64,000 nucleotides of DNA from Pyrinomonadaceae bacterium (GCA_030841105.1 JAVEDE010000123.1:1-64000); one strand, 5' to 3'. Shown: positions 49,366 through 58,338, numbered from the stretch's first letter. Notes: generated by a model not told the origin, from the sequence alone. Translations and numbers: made by a program.

Positions 49366-50490
49366 CTACTCCGTGCCGACCGTGAGAAAGCTCTCCGAGA
49401 TTTTCGCCTCTGTCGCGTTCGACGTGGCGGGCGTCGCGTTCGTGGTGGCGGTCGCGTTGGTGTCGGTCGCGGCGTTCTGGCGGTGGCCGTTGTTCTCCGG
49501 CGCGTCGGCCTTCGTCTTCGTCTCATTGACGTAGGTGAGCCAATCGCCGGGCGCTTCGCGCTCGCCCTTCGTGATCTCGAAATAGGTCTGCTGGATGCGC
49601 GCCGTGATGTCGCCGCGTTTGCCCGTGCCGATCTTGATCTTGTCCACGGAGCGGATCGGCGTCACTTCCGCCGCCGTGCCCGTGAAGAACAGTTCGTCGG
49701 CGACGTAGAGCGCGGCGCGCTGCAAGCCGGTCTCGGCGACGGGGATGTCGAGTTCGCGGCAAATCTGAATGACGCTGTCGCGCGTGATGCCCGGCAATAT
49801 CGAGGACGAGAGCGGCGGCGTGATCACCTTGCCATCGTGGACGAGGAAGATGTTCTCGCCCGAACCTTCCGAAACGAAGCCGCGGTCGTCGAGCGCGATG
49901 CCTTCCGAGTAGCCGTTCTTGATCGCCTCCATTTTGATCAGTTGCGAGTTCATGTAGTTCGCGCCGGACTTCGCCATCGCGGGCATCGAGTTCGGCGACA
50001 AACGATTCCAGGAGGAGACGCACACGTCCACGCCCTCTTCAATCGCCTCGTCGCCGAGATACTTGCCCCAGTCCCACGCGCCGATGTAGCAGGCGAGCGG
50101 GTTCGGGAAGGGATTGACGCCGAAGGCGGGGCGCGCTTCGTCCAGACTGCGGAAGATGATCGGGCGCAGGTAGCACTGTTCCATGTCGCCGCGCTGGACG
50201 AGTCCGACGGTCGCGTCGCACAGTTGGTCGAGCGTCCACTCGTGTTCCATGCGATAGATTTTCGCGGAGTTCATCAAGCGGCGCATGTGTTCGCGCAGGC
50301 GAAAGATGGCGGGGCCGCGTTTCGTGTCGTAGCAGCGAATGCCCTCGAAGACGCTCGAACCGTAGTGCAGCACGTGCGACATCACATGGACGCGCGCGTC
50401 GTTCCATTGGATGTATTCACCGTTGTGCCAGATGAAGGGGTTGATGCGCGGCGTCTTCACGTTTCCGGTGGGTGCGTCGTCTGCAAACAT
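49366..50490 (-). CDS. ilvE: Branched-chain amino acid aminotransferase
   Basis: The protein is 374 aa from ATG 50490, with AAAGGAG 8 bases upstream; GTG 50514 is rejected. It is fold-type IV PLP aminotransferase of the IlvE class: FIWHNGEYIQWNDARVHVMS, HYGSSVFEGIRCY, the region of the PLP lysine SGANYMNSQLIKMEA, SEGIALDDRGFVSEGSGENI and ITRDSVIQICRELDIPV. It transaminates Leu, Ile and Val with 2-oxoglutarate. The last ~45 residues are an unusual Asn/Ala/Thr-rich tail (TDTNATATTNATPATSNATE) absent from typical IlvE (~305-330 aa). Confidence 0.94.
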   Translation of the reverse strand: MFADDAPTGNVKTPRINPFIWHNGEYIQWNDARVHVMSHVLHYGSSVFEGIRCYDTKRGPAIFRLREHMRRLMNSAKIYRMEHEWTLDQLCDATVGLVQRGDMEQCYLRPIIFRSLDEARPAFGVNPFPNPLACYIGAWDWGKYLGDEAIEEGVDVCVSSWNRLSPNSMPAMAKSGANYMNSQLIKMEAIKNGYSEGIALDDRGFVSEGSGENIFLVHDGKVITPPLSSSILPGITRDSVIQICRELDIPVAETGLQRAALYVADELFFTGTAAEVTPIRSVDKIKIGTGKRGDITARIQQTYFEITKGEREAPGDWLTYVNETKTKADAPENNGHRQNAATDTNATATTNATPATSNATEAKISESFLTVGTE

Positions 50491-50753
50491 TGATTCGCTC
50501 CTTTGTTCGTCCACGCCGCTTCACAGGCCGGTGGCGAAATTAAAATGGGATGATTCCATTAACGAAAATGGATTGTGCTCCCGGTCAGAGGCATTTACAC
50601 GCGGTAGATTAAACCGCACAATAGCAAGAAACCGCCGCGGCTTGCAAGCGCGCTCCCTTGCTTCTTTCCGCCCGCGCGACATACCATCTTTGTTGTCTTT
50701 ATAAACATTGATTCGAGGCGAAATTCCGCGCCCCGCGGCGCGTCCGGCGCGCG

Positions 50754-52049
50754 ATGCGAGACCGACGAACACGTGTTCAACTTTCGACTCTCGCGCTCGC
50801 CGCCTGCGCCGCGCTCGCACACGCAAATTGCCGCATGCCGCAAAACTCAAACGCCGACAAAGCACCGCCCGCCGCTGCCACTCCCGAAGTTGAAGCCGGA
50901 GTTAAAAGCGAAGTCAAAAGCGTGGACGACCCGCGCTCCCTACACATGCGCGCGATCCTGATAGACATGCACGCCGACACCGTGCAGCGCATGCTTGACG
51001 AAGGCGCGGACATCAACGCGCGCCTCGCCGACGGACACCTCGACGCCCCGCGCATGAAAGAGGGCGGCCTCGACGCGCAGTTCTTCTCCATCTGGGTCGA
51101 GCCGGATTTCTTCGGCGTCGGCGGCAAGTCTGCGATTGAACGCGCGGACAAACAGATCGCCGCCGTGCGCGCGCTCGCCGAACAGCACCCGGAGACTTGG
51201 GAACTGGCGATCACCGCCGCCGACGTTCGCCGCATCGCCTCGGCGGGGCGACTCGCCGCGTTGATGGGTCTCGAAGGCGGCTATGCGATTGACGAGCGTC
51301 TGGAGAACGTCGAGAAATATTATCGCCTCGGCGTGCGTTACATGTCGCCCGCGTGGTCGGTCTCTTTGAGTTGGGCTGGCTCGTCGGGCGATGAAGTGGG
51401 ACAGACGCGCGGCCTCAACGAGTTCGGGCGGGCGGTCGTCGCCGAGATGAACCGCCTCGGCATCATGGTTGACGTGTCGCACGTCTCCGACCAAACCTTC
51501 TGGGACATCATCGAAACTTCCACCAAGCCGGTCATCGCCACACACTCCGGCGTGCGCTCAATCGTCAACGTCCCGCGCAACCTGACGGACGATCAACTGC
51601 GCGCGCTCGCGCGCACGGGCGGCCTCTGCGCCGTCGTCTTCTACCCGCGCTTCATCGAGCCGGGCTGGCAGGAGGCGCAACGAAAAGTTGACGCCGAGAT
51701 CGCGCCGCTCGTCGCAGAGGCTTCACGCAAGGCCAAGGGCACGCCCGCGCAAAAGAAACTCGCGCGCGACCGCGTGCGCGAGCGCGAATACGTGAAGCGA
51801 CTGCCGCCCGTCTCCGTCGCGCGCGTCGTTGACCACATTGACTACATCGTCCAACTCGTCGGCGTGGATCACGTCGGCGTCGGCTCAGACTTCGACGGCA
51901 TTCAGGCCGTCCCGCACGACCTCTCGACGGCCGCCGAGTTCCCGAACCTGACGGCCGAACTGCTCCGGCGCGGCTACACCGAAATTGACATCCACAAGAT
52001 CCTCGGCGGCAACATGCTGCGCGTGATGGAGGCGGTGGAAAAGAAGTGA
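50754..52049 (+). CDS. Membrane dipeptidase, peptidase family M19
   Basis: This 431-aa protein has an N-terminal signal (STLALAACAALAHANC) that could be a lipoprotein leader with Cys26. The M19 renal-dipeptidase domain has zinc ligands in IDMHADT (His-x-Asp), MGLEGGYAI (bridging Glu), VDVSHVSDQTFWDII and IATHSGVRS. VGVGSDFDGI near the C-terminus completes the fold. It hydrolyses dipeptides, including D-amino-acid ones, in the envelope. No good ribosome site is visible at the ATG, so the exact start is uncertain. Confidence 0.93.
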   Translation: MRDRRTRVQLSTLALAACAALAHANCRMPQNSNADKAPPAAATPEVEAGVKSEVKSVDDPRSLHMRAILIDMHADTVQRMLDEGADINARLADGHLDAPRMKEGGLDAQFFSIWVEPDFFGVGGKSAIERADKQIAAVRALAEQHPETWELAITAADVRRIASAGRLAALMGLEGGYAIDERLENVEKYYRLGVRYMSPAWSVSLSWAGSSGDEVGQTRGLNEFGRAVVAEMNRLGIMVDVSHVSDQTFWDIIETSTKPVIATHSGVRSIVNVPRNLTDDQLRALARTGGLCAVVFYPRFIEPGWQEAQRKVDAEIAPLVAEASRKAKGTPAQKKLARDRVREREYVKRLPPVSVARVVDHIDYIVQLVGVDHVGVGSDFDGIQAVPHDLSTAAEFPNLTAELLRRGYTEIDIHKILGGNMLRVMEAVEKK

Positions 52050-52060
52050 TGAGTAGTTTT

Positions 52061-52114
52061 CACTACGAAGACACGAAGTTAAACCTTTATAGTTTGCTTC
52101 GTGTCTTCGTGGTG
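52061..52114. repeat. Palindromic repeat element
   Basis: CACTACGAAGACACGAAG (52061-52078) is inverted as CTTCGTGTCTTCGTGGTG (52097-52114), 18-bp arms with one mismatch, and starts 11 bases after the dipeptidase stop. I recall CTTCGTGTCTTCGTGG-type sequences as widespread interspersed repeats in several phyla. It may also end transcription. Confidence 0.7.
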
Positions 52115-52148
52115 AAGATAAGATTTAGTGTCGCCGGTTAAAGTCTAA

Positions 52149-53093
52149 ATGCATCAATCCTCAAACAGTTTTCCGCGCATCGGACTCCACTTGCCGATTG
52201 CGGGCGGTTTGCAGAACGCGCTGACGAAGGCGCACGCGCTCGGCTGCGACACGGTGCAAATCTTTTCGCGCAACCCGCGCGGCTGGAAGGCGAAAGAGTT
52301 GGCGGGCGAAGAGGTGGAAACTTTCCGGCGCGTCCGGCGCGAGACGGGCATCGCGCCCGTCGTCATTCACGCCAACTACTTGATCAATCTCGCGGCGGCC
52401 GACGAAGTGATCCGCGAGAAGTCCGTCGCCTCGTTCCGCGAAGAGGTGGAGCGCGGCATCATGCTCGGCGCGGATTATCTGGTGGTGCATCCGGGCAGCG
52501 CGAAGGGCGCGTGCGAGGCGGACGGCGTGCGCACCTGCGGCGATAGTTTGCGCGCCGCCTGCCGTGGCCTCGACCTCTCAAGGTTTCGCGTGCTGCTCGA
52601 AAACACCGCGGGGCAGGGCGCGTGCATCGGCCACCGCTTCGAGCACCTGCGCGACATCATCGCCGACTGTCCCGCGCTCAACCTCGGCGTCTGCTTCGAC
52701 ACCGCGCACGCCTTCACCGCAGGCTACGACATACGCGACGAGGACGGACTCGCGGCCACCTTCGACGCGCTCGAACGAAACGTCGGCACGGCGCAGGTGC
52801 GCGCCGTCCACTTCAACGACTCGAAGGCCGACTACAACTCGCGCGTGGATCGCCACTGGCACATCGGCCTCGGCCACATCGGCACGGAAGCCCTCGCGCG
52901 CGTCGCCGCGCACCCGAAACTCACGCAGGCCGCGTTCATCCTTGAAACGCCGCAAGACGAACTCGGCGACGACACGCGCAACCTCGCCGCGCTCCGTTCA
53001 TTCATCGCGGCGGACGGCGGCGACGGACGCGTAGCGGGCGCGACGATTAGAGATGAACGGGCGGGCGAGAGGGACAGGAACGGGCGAGAGTAA
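52149..53093 (+). CDS. nfo: Endonuclease IV (AP endonuclease)
   Basis: This 314-aa TIM-barrel protein shows family motifs: GLHLPIAGGLQNALTKAHAL, VQIFSRNPRGW, VVIHANYLINLAA, YLVVHPGSAKGA, LLENTAGQG, LGVCFDTAHAFTAGYD, AVHFNDSK...DRHWHIGLGHIG and FILETP. Zinc-ligand His/Glu/Asp residues lie in these blocks. It incises abasic sites in base-excision repair. The C-terminal ~25 residues are a charged low-complexity tail (GERDRNGRE). No strong ribosome site precedes the ATG. Confidence 0.95.
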   Translation: MHQSSNSFPRIGLHLPIAGGLQNALTKAHALGCDTVQIFSRNPRGWKAKELAGEEVETFRRVRRETGIAPVVIHANYLINLAAADEVIREKSVASFREEVERGIMLGADYLVVHPGSAKGACEADGVRTCGDSLRAACRGLDLSRFRVLLENTAGQGACIGHRFEHLRDIIADCPALNLGVCFDTAHAFTAGYDIRDEDGLAATFDALERNVGTAQVRAVHFNDSKADYNSRVDRHWHIGLGHIGTEALARVAAHPKLTQAAFILETPQDELGDDTRNLAALRSFIAADGGDGRVAGATIRDERAGERDRNGRE

Positions 53094-53111
53094 CAGAGAT
53101 GGGCGGGCGAG

Positions 53112-53278
53112 ATGAGCAGTAAGAAGTGCCCACGTTGCGGGATGGTGAACTGGGCGGAGGCCGCCGCGTGTAAGCGTTGAGGCGCGGCCTCTGGCGCAGC
53201 GTGCGCGCCTACACCGAGCGGTACGCGTCGCAGCATTTCACTTGCGGCAAAAGCGGCGCGGAGGATTGTTTCGAGTGA
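53112..53278 (+). pseudogene. Frameshifted small zinc-ribbon protein
   Basis: ATG 53112 opens MSSKKCPRCGMVNWAEAAAC followed by KR and then TGA (53178-53180), exactly where the fourth zinc-ligand Cys is expected in the common CPxCG...CKRC family. One extra base after TG (TGC AGG CGC ...) would restore CKRC and continue as RRGLWRSVRAYTERYASQHF to a stop at 53276-53278. A single-base deletion, real or from sequencing, is the simplest reading. In-frame selenocysteine is unlikely because no SECIS-like hairpin was recognised. Confidence 0.5.
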
Positions 53279-53483
53279 GAGACGCGCGCCTGACTCTCGC
53301 CGGACGCCGCCGCGAAGTCGGAAAGTTCTTCGCGAAATAGAATAAAATCCTTGACACCCGTCCGCATTTCTTCTATTGAAGCATTCCCTTGCGCGTCTTC
53401 TTCAAGTTCAGATGCCGCCCCGCTCGCGCTCTGAGTTGGTTCTCAAACGCACCACAAACAGGAACTGTAGAGGAGCTTTAGCG

Positions 53484-54116
53484 ATGGCTAAGACAGGTAC
53501 AATCGTCATTGATCCCGGCCACGGCGGCACGGCCACGGTCGGCGGTTCATCTCCCAACAACGCGCGCAGTCCGAGCGGCGTGCTGGAAAAAAATCTGGCG
53601 TTGCAGATGGCCTTTCTCGTCCGCGACGCGCTCGCCGAAGCGGCCACCAATGGAGGCCACACAATCAGAACTTTGTTGACACGCGAGACGGACAGAAATC
53701 TCGGCCTGCGGGATCGCGCGCTGGTGGCGAGAAACAACAACGCCGATCTCTTCCTCTGCATTCACTTCAACGCCTCCAACGCGCACAACGCGCGCGGCGT
53801 GGAAACGTTGATCAGCCCGCGAGCGGGGAACTCCAACCACGCGGCCGACAGAGCCTTCGCGCAGTTGATCCAGACGGCCACGCTCAAAGCCCTCCGGGCG
53901 CACGAGCCTTTGACGAGAGACCGTGAGGTGAAGGATCAATCGCTCGCCGTGTTGCGCGAGTCGAACCTCGGCACGAGGGCGCGCGGCTGTCTCGTCGAGA
54001 TCGAGTTTCTCGATCACAGGGCGGTTGACCAGTTGTTCAACCTCGGCGCGAACGCCCCGCAGGTGCGCGCCGACGTGGCGCAGGCTCTCGCCAACGCACT
54101 CGTCGAAGCGTTATAA
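53484..54116 (+). CDS. N-acetylmuramoyl-L-alanine amidase (Amidase_3)
   Basis: The protein is 210 aa from ATG 53484 (AGAGGAG upstream); longer in-frame extensions to 53376 have no ribosome site. Zinc ligands and catalytic residues of the Amidase_3 fold are present: IDPGHGG, LEKNLALQMA (Glu), LRDRALVARNNNADLFLCIH (the HFNAS block) and LVEIEFLDH (catalytic Glu). It cleaves the lactyl-Ala bond of peptidoglycan. No signal peptide is visible from this start, so export may need another route or the protein acts inside. Confidence 0.92.
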   Translation: MAKTGTIVIDPGHGGTATVGGSSPNNARSPSGVLEKNLALQMAFLVRDALAEAATNGGHTIRTLLTRETDRNLGLRDRALVARNNNADLFLCIHFNASNAHNARGVETLISPRAGNSNHAADRAFAQLIQTATLKALRAHEPLTRDREVKDQSLAVLRESNLGTRARGCLVEIEFLDHRAVDQLFNLGANAPQVRADVAQALANALVEAL

Positions 54117-54407
54117 ATTGTCGGGCTGTGCCAACAGATTGACAACGGGCGCGCCCTTCGGGTTAACATAGGCGCGTTCGAGTATCAACAGGTCGAAATT
54201 CAGTTATGAGTACGTTTCACCCGCCAACCAAACTCCTTCTTACGGTGCCGCTCGGCGACCGCGCTTGATCTCTGGCGCGGGCAGGTTCGACGCGGCGAGA
54301 CTTCACCACAGCGACCAATTCAACAACGTGTGAGCCGGGGCGGAAGCCGTTAGGGGCTTCGCGCGCGTCCGGCGTGTGAGTTAGTGTAAGAAGGAAGAGT
54401 GTGAGTT

Positions 54408-56978
54408 ATGGACGAAAAATATTACCCGGAAAAAATAGAAGAGAAGTGGCAGCGCGTGTGGGCGGAGACGGGCGCGTTTGAAGTCGAACCCGGCAGCGAC
54501 ACGGACGCGCGGCCGAAGTTTTTCTGTCTGGAGATGCTGCCTTACCCGTCGGGCTTCCTGCACATGGGGCACGTGCGAAACTATTCCATCGGCGACGCGC
54601 TGGCGTGGCACAAGCGTCTGCAAGGCTTCAACGTGCTGCACCCGATTGGCTGGGACAGCTTCGGGCAGCCCGCCGAGCAGGCCGCGATCAAACGCAATGT
54701 GCAGCCGCGCGAGTGGACGGAGGACAACATCGCGCACATGCGCGGGCAGTTCAAACGCTTAGGCGTCAGCTTCGACTGGCGGCGCGAGATGGCGGCGCAC
54801 CGGCCGGACTATTACAAGTGGGATCAGTGGTTCTTCCTGAAGATGTTGGAGCGCGGTTTGATCTACCGACGCACGTCGCCGATCAACTGGTGTCCGAAAG
54901 AGGAGACCGTGCTGTCGAACGAGCAGTCGTCGGGCGGCGTCTGCTGGCGTTGCGGGACGCCCGTGGAGAAGCGCGATCTGGAACAGTGGTTCATCCGCAC
55001 GACCGAGTACGCCGAACAACTGCTCGCCGACATGAAAGAGATCGAGGCGGGCTGGCCGGAGCGCGTGCTGACGATGCAGCGCAACTGGATCGGGCGGAGC
55101 GAAGGCGCGTATGTGGATTTCCCCATCAAGGACAGCGACGCGAAAGTGCGCGTCTTCACCACGCGCATTGACACCATTTACGGCGCGACGGCCATCGTCG
55201 TCGCGGCCGAGCACCCGCTGCTCGATCAACTGGAAGAGTCGCCGTTGAAAGAAAAAGTGACGGCGTTCGTCGCGCGTGTGAAAGCGGAGCGCGCGAGCCG
55301 CGCCGCCGCGCCGGGCGAGGAGGAAGAGAAGGAGGGCGTCAACACGGGTCTGTTCGCCGTCAACCCTTTCAGCGGCGAGCAACTGCCGGTGTGGGTGGCG
55401 AACTACGTGCTCATCGAGTACGGCGCGGGCGCGGTGATGGCCGTCCCGGCGCACGACGAGCGCGACTTCGAGTTCGCGCAGAAATACTCTCTGCCCATCT
55501 GCCGCGTCATCGAACGCGTCTCGCACGAGCAGGAGTCAATTCCGCACAACGAGGCGTCGGGGCTGGATCAATCCGTCGCGATGCCGCACGCCTTCACGGA
55601 CTACGGCATTCTGGTCAACTCCGCCGAGTGGGGCGGCAAGCTGTCTGCGGACGCGATGCGCGAGATGGCGACTTACGCCGCGGAGAAAAATTTCGGCGGC
55701 GGCGCGGTCACGTACCGCTTGCGCGACTGGGGCATCTCGCGCCAACGCTTCTGGGGCGCGCCGATCCCCATCGTCTATTGCGGCGTGTGCGGCATCGTGC
55801 CCGTGCCGGAGAAAGACTTGCCGATCCTGTTGCCGGAGCGCGCGGAGTTCACGGGCGCGGGCAAGTCGCCGCTGGCGAGCGTCGCGGAGTTCGTCAACAC
55901 GTCCTGCCCGAAGTGTGGCAAAGAGGCGCGGCGCGAGACGGACACGATGGACACGTTCGTTGATTCGTCCTGGTACTTCTTCCGTTACTGCGACCCGACG
56001 AACGCAGACGCGCCGTTTGACAAGGCGAAGGTCGCCTACTGGACGCCGGTTGACCAGTACATCGGCGGCATCGAGCACGCCGTGATGCACCTGCTCTACA
56101 CGCGCTTCTGGACGAAGATGATGCGCGACATCGGGCTGGTGACGTTCAACGAGCCGGTCAAGAATTTGTTGACGCAAGGGATGGTGACGAACGTCGTCGA
56201 GGGCACGGGCGAGTGGAAGGCGATGTCGAAGTCGCTCGGCAACGGCGTTGACCCGGATGAGATGATCGAGGCTTACGGCGCGGACGCCGTGCGCCTGTTC
56301 GTCATGTTCGCCGCGCCGCCGGAGAACGAACTGCGCTGGTTGGAGACGGGCATCGAGGGCGCGGTGCGCTTCCTGCGCCGCGTCTACAACTTCGTCTGGC
56401 GTTGGCGCGAACACGTCGAGAGCACACCCAACGCGACGGACGCGGGCGAGTTCTCCGACGCCGCGCGCGCGCTGCGACGCAAGACGCACCAGACCATCGC
56501 GCGCATCACGCAGGACTTCTCGGAGTTGCACTTCAACACGAGCATCGCCGCGTTGATGGAACTCTTAAACGCGCTCGGCGACTTCGACTCGGCCACGGGC
56601 GCGCCCGCAGCGGCAAGCGCTTCCGACAAGTTCGCGGTGCGCGAGGCGTTGGAGGCGTTGGTGCTGATGCTCGCGCCGTTCACGCCGCACGTCGCGGAGG
56701 AGTTGTGGGAAGCTCTGGGGCACGCGGGCGGGCTGCTCGCGAGCGGCGCGCGCTGGCCTGTGGCCGACGCGGAACTGGCGCGCAAAGAGGCGCTGGAAAT
56801 CCCCGTGCAGATCAACGGCAAGCTGCGCGGGCGCATTCAGGCCACGCCCGACACCTCCGAAGATGAACTGCGCGAGGCCGCGCTGGCCGACGAAAAAGTG
56901 CGCGCGCACATGGAAGGCCGTCAGGTCGTCAAAGTGATCGTCGTCCCGCAACGGCTGGTCAACATCGTGGTTCGTTAA
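54408..56978 (+). CDS. leuS: Leucyl-tRNA synthetase
   Basis: This 856-aa class I synthetase has the HIGH-type PYPSGFLHMGHVRNYSIGD, the zinc/CP1 editing region (NWCPKEETVLSNEQ, DTIYGATAIVVAAEHPL), the WYFFRYCDP block, the KMSKS-type motif AMSKSLGNGVDPDEMIEAYG and a C-terminal anticodon-binding and LeuS C-terminal domain (IPVQINGKLRGRI). It charges tRNA-Leu. Full length for bacteria. AAGGAAGAG precedes the ATG. The 291 bases upstream show no T-box consensus. Confidence 0.97.
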   Translation: MDEKYYPEKIEEKWQRVWAETGAFEVEPGSDTDARPKFFCLEMLPYPSGFLHMGHVRNYSIGDALAWHKRLQGFNVLHPIGWDSFGQPAEQAAIKRNVQPREWTEDNIAHMRGQFKRLGVSFDWRREMAAHRPDYYKWDQWFFLKMLERGLIYRRTSPINWCPKEETVLSNEQSSGGVCWRCGTPVEKRDLEQWFIRTTEYAEQLLADMKEIEAGWPERVLTMQRNWIGRSEGAYVDFPIKDSDAKVRVFTTRIDTIYGATAIVVAAEHPLLDQLEESPLKEKVTAFVARVKAERASRAAAPGEEEEKEGVNTGLFAVNPFSGEQLPVWVANYVLIEYGAGAVMAVPAHDERDFEFAQKYSLPICRVIERVSHEQESIPHNEASGLDQSVAMPHAFTDYGILVNSAEWGGKLSADAMREMATYAAEKNFGGGAVTYRLRDWGISRQRFWGAPIPIVYCGVCGIVPVPEKDLPILLPERAEFTGAGKSPLASVAEFVNTSCPKCGKEARRETDTMDTFVDSSWYFFRYCDPTNADAPFDKAKVAYWTPVDQYIGGIEHAVMHLLYTRFWTKMMRDIGLVTFNEPVKNLLTQGMVTNVVEGTGEWKAMSKSLGNGVDPDEMIEAYGADAVRLFVMFAAPPENELRWLETGIEGAVRFLRRVYNFVWRWREHVESTPNATDAGEFSDAARALRRKTHQTIARITQDFSELHFNTSIAALMELLNALGDFDSATGAPAAASASDKFAVREALEALVLMLAPFTPHVAEELWEALGHAGGLLASGARWPVADAELARKEALEIPVQINGKLRGRIQATPDTSEDELREAALADEKVRAHMEGRQVVKVIVVPQRLVNIVVR

Positions 56979-56982
56979 AAGC

Positions 56983-57028
56983 TGTCAGTTGTCCGTCGCC
57001 GGTTGTTACTGACGACGGACAACTGACA
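56983..57028. repeat. Dispersed inverted repeat, copy B
   Basis: TGTCAGTTGTCCGTC (56983-56997) is perfectly inverted at 57014-57028 around 16 bases, four bases after the leuS stop. It shares both arms with the copy at 16422-16497 and the inner ACTGAC-ACGGACAACTGAC pattern. Likely a mobile-type palindrome also serving as terminator. Confidence 0.75.
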
Positions 57029-57101
57029 AATCCCGCCCCATGCTTTAGTCTATGACTCGCCGAGCGGTGAGTTTAATCAACCCGAAGGAAGTTAATTTCG
57101 C

Positions 57102-57785
57102 ATGACCTCTGAGCAACCGGCGCGCGCGCCGGAGAAGAAAATCTGGACGCGTGCGCGCCTCTTGTCGGCCGCGCTCGTCTTCTCGCTGTTGGCCGTGGCC
57201 TTGTCCGCGAGTTGCAACCCGACCGACAGTTCGCGCGACGGCAGCAAGGCCACGCCGCCCGACGCCACGCCGTCCGCCGCCAACACGACGCCGCGCCAAC
57301 CCAATCAACCGCCGCAGAGCGCGCAGTCCGCGCCGACGCCGCTGCCCGCCGAACTGGTTGACGCTACGCTGACCACGCTCGACGGCAAGTCGTTGAAGTT
57401 GTCCGACCTGAAAGGCAAGGTCGTGGTGCTGAATTTGTGGGCGACTTGGTGCGGGCCGTGCCGTCGCGAGATTCCCGACTTCATCAAGATACAGGAAGAG
57501 TACGCGGGGCGCGGCCTCGAAGTGCTCGGCGTCACGTCGGAGGACGAGCGGAACACGGCCGAGTCGGTCAATCAATTCGTCAAGGAGTTTGAGATCAATT
57601 ACAAGGTCGTGTGGGTTGACGCCAAAGGGTGGGAGGCGTTCCTCGCGCCGCGCTACAGCATCCCGCAGACTTACGTGCTGGGGCCGGATGGGAACGTGAT
57701 CCAGAAGTTCGTCGGCTACAGCCCGCAGGTGGCGACGATGGTGCGCGACATCGCCGACCGGACTCTCGGCAACGCGGCGAAATAA
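57102..57785 (+). CDS. TlpA/ResA-type thioredoxin lipoprotein
   Basis: This 227-aa protein has a lipoprotein-like leader (SAALVFSLLAVALSASC, Cys ~38), a Pro/Ala-rich linker and a thioredoxin fold: LDGKSLKLSDLKGKVVVLNL, active site WCGPCR, a ~25-residue TlpA insertion and the cis-Pro in YSIPQTYVLGPDG. It should be anchored in the periplasm and reduce disulfides, for example in cytochrome c maturation. GAAGGAA lies upstream of the ATG. Confidence 0.92.
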   Translation: MTSEQPARAPEKKIWTRARLLSAALVFSLLAVALSASCNPTDSSRDGSKATPPDATPSAANTTPRQPNQPPQSAQSAPTPLPAELVDATLTTLDGKSLKLSDLKGKVVVLNLWATWCGPCRREIPDFIKIQEEYAGRGLEVLGVTSEDERNTAESVNQFVKEFEINYKVVWVDAKGWEAFLAPRYSIPQTYVLGPDGNVIQKFVGYSPQVATMVRDIADRTLGNAAK

Positions 57786-57804
57786 GCGTCGCGCGACACA
57801 CAAG

Positions 57805-57872
57805 CCGCGAAGCGATGATAGGTAGCAGCCCCTCCTTCACGGGAGGGGCTGTTACCTATCATCGCTTCGCGG
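57805..57872. terminator. Long near-perfect hairpin between tlpA-like and csbD-like genes
   Basis: A 31-bp arm (57805-57835) pairs with 57842-57872 with a single G-U-type mismatch around a six-base loop. It lies between convergent genes and includes CAGCCCCTCC/GGAGGGGCTG. It may be a bidirectional terminator or a palindromic repeat element; its length is more than a terminator needs. Confidence 0.7.
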
Positions 57873-57914
57873 CTCATGCGTCTAGCCGCTCGCGCGGCTC
57901 TCATGTCTCGTCGC

Positions 57915-58175
57915 TTACTTCTCGCCGCCTGCCGAATCGCCGCTGCCGGAGTCGCTGCTGCTCTGTCGCTCCTGTTCCAACTCGCGCTCACCTTCCTCTT
58001 GAAGTTTGCGCCCTTCGCGTTCGAGTTCCTTGTCCTGCAAACCTTGCGCGACACTCTCTTTGGCGCGGCCTTCCGCGATCTTCATCTCGGCCTGAACGCG
58101 CCCCTCCACCTCGTCTATCGCGGCGGGTTCGCCCGTCTCCTCCTGCGTCGTCACCTTGTCCGGGTCAATTGACAT
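57915..58175 (-). CDS. CsbD-like stress protein
   Basis: The protein is 86 aa from ATG 58175 with an excellent AGGAGGTGG five bases upstream. It is very charged and helical (EGRVQAEMKIAEGRAKESVA, then QGLQDKELEREGRKLQEEG), with a Ser/Asp/Gly-rich tail. The A-x-G-x-A/K-E-x-V-A-x-G-L-x-D-K-E-L-E-x-E-G pattern resembles CsbD/YjbJ, small general-stress proteins of unknown mechanism. The match is partial, so an unrelated coiled protein is possible. Confidence 0.65.
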   Translation of the reverse strand: MSIDPDKVTTQEETGEPAAIDEVEGRVQAEMKIAEGRAKESVAQGLQDKELEREGRKLQEEGERELEQERQSSSDSGSGDSAGGEK

Positions 58176-58300
58176 CAAACCACCTCCTGAAAAGCATTTT
58201 CGCGTGAAATATAAATTTACGCGCATCGTCTCACTGTTGGCGCGGCGCGGTCAAATCGCCGTCCCTCAATTCGCCGCCGTAAAATATTTTTCGCGGGAGC

Positions 58301-58332
58301 TTGACTCTGTAGTCAGCTACAGGGTTTACAAT
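58301..58332 (+). promoter_or_regulatory. MerR-type promoter/operator with 20-bp spacer
   Basis: The -35 TTGACT (58301-58306) and -10 TACAAT (58327-58332) are separated by 20 bases. The spacer holds the dyad CTGTAG-TCAG-CTACAG (58307-58322), extendable to ACTCTGTAG/CTACAGGGT. Overlong spacers with such dyads are the hallmark of MerR-family control by DNA distortion. The predicted start of transcription falls on or within a base or two of the merR ATG at 58339, implying a leaderless mRNA. Confidence 0.85.
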
Positions 58333-58338
58333 GTAGCC

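Noticed and set aside
53178..53180. TGA as a selenocysteine codon in the zinc-ribbon remnant
   Set aside because: No SECIS-like hairpin recognised and a one-base shift explains both the missing Cys and the downstream frame.
54206..54268. 20-codon frame MSTFHPPTKLLLTVPLGDRA before leuS
   Set aside because: Too short, no ribosome site and no known leader peptide; the run has one Leu triplet only, so a leucine attenuator is not supported.
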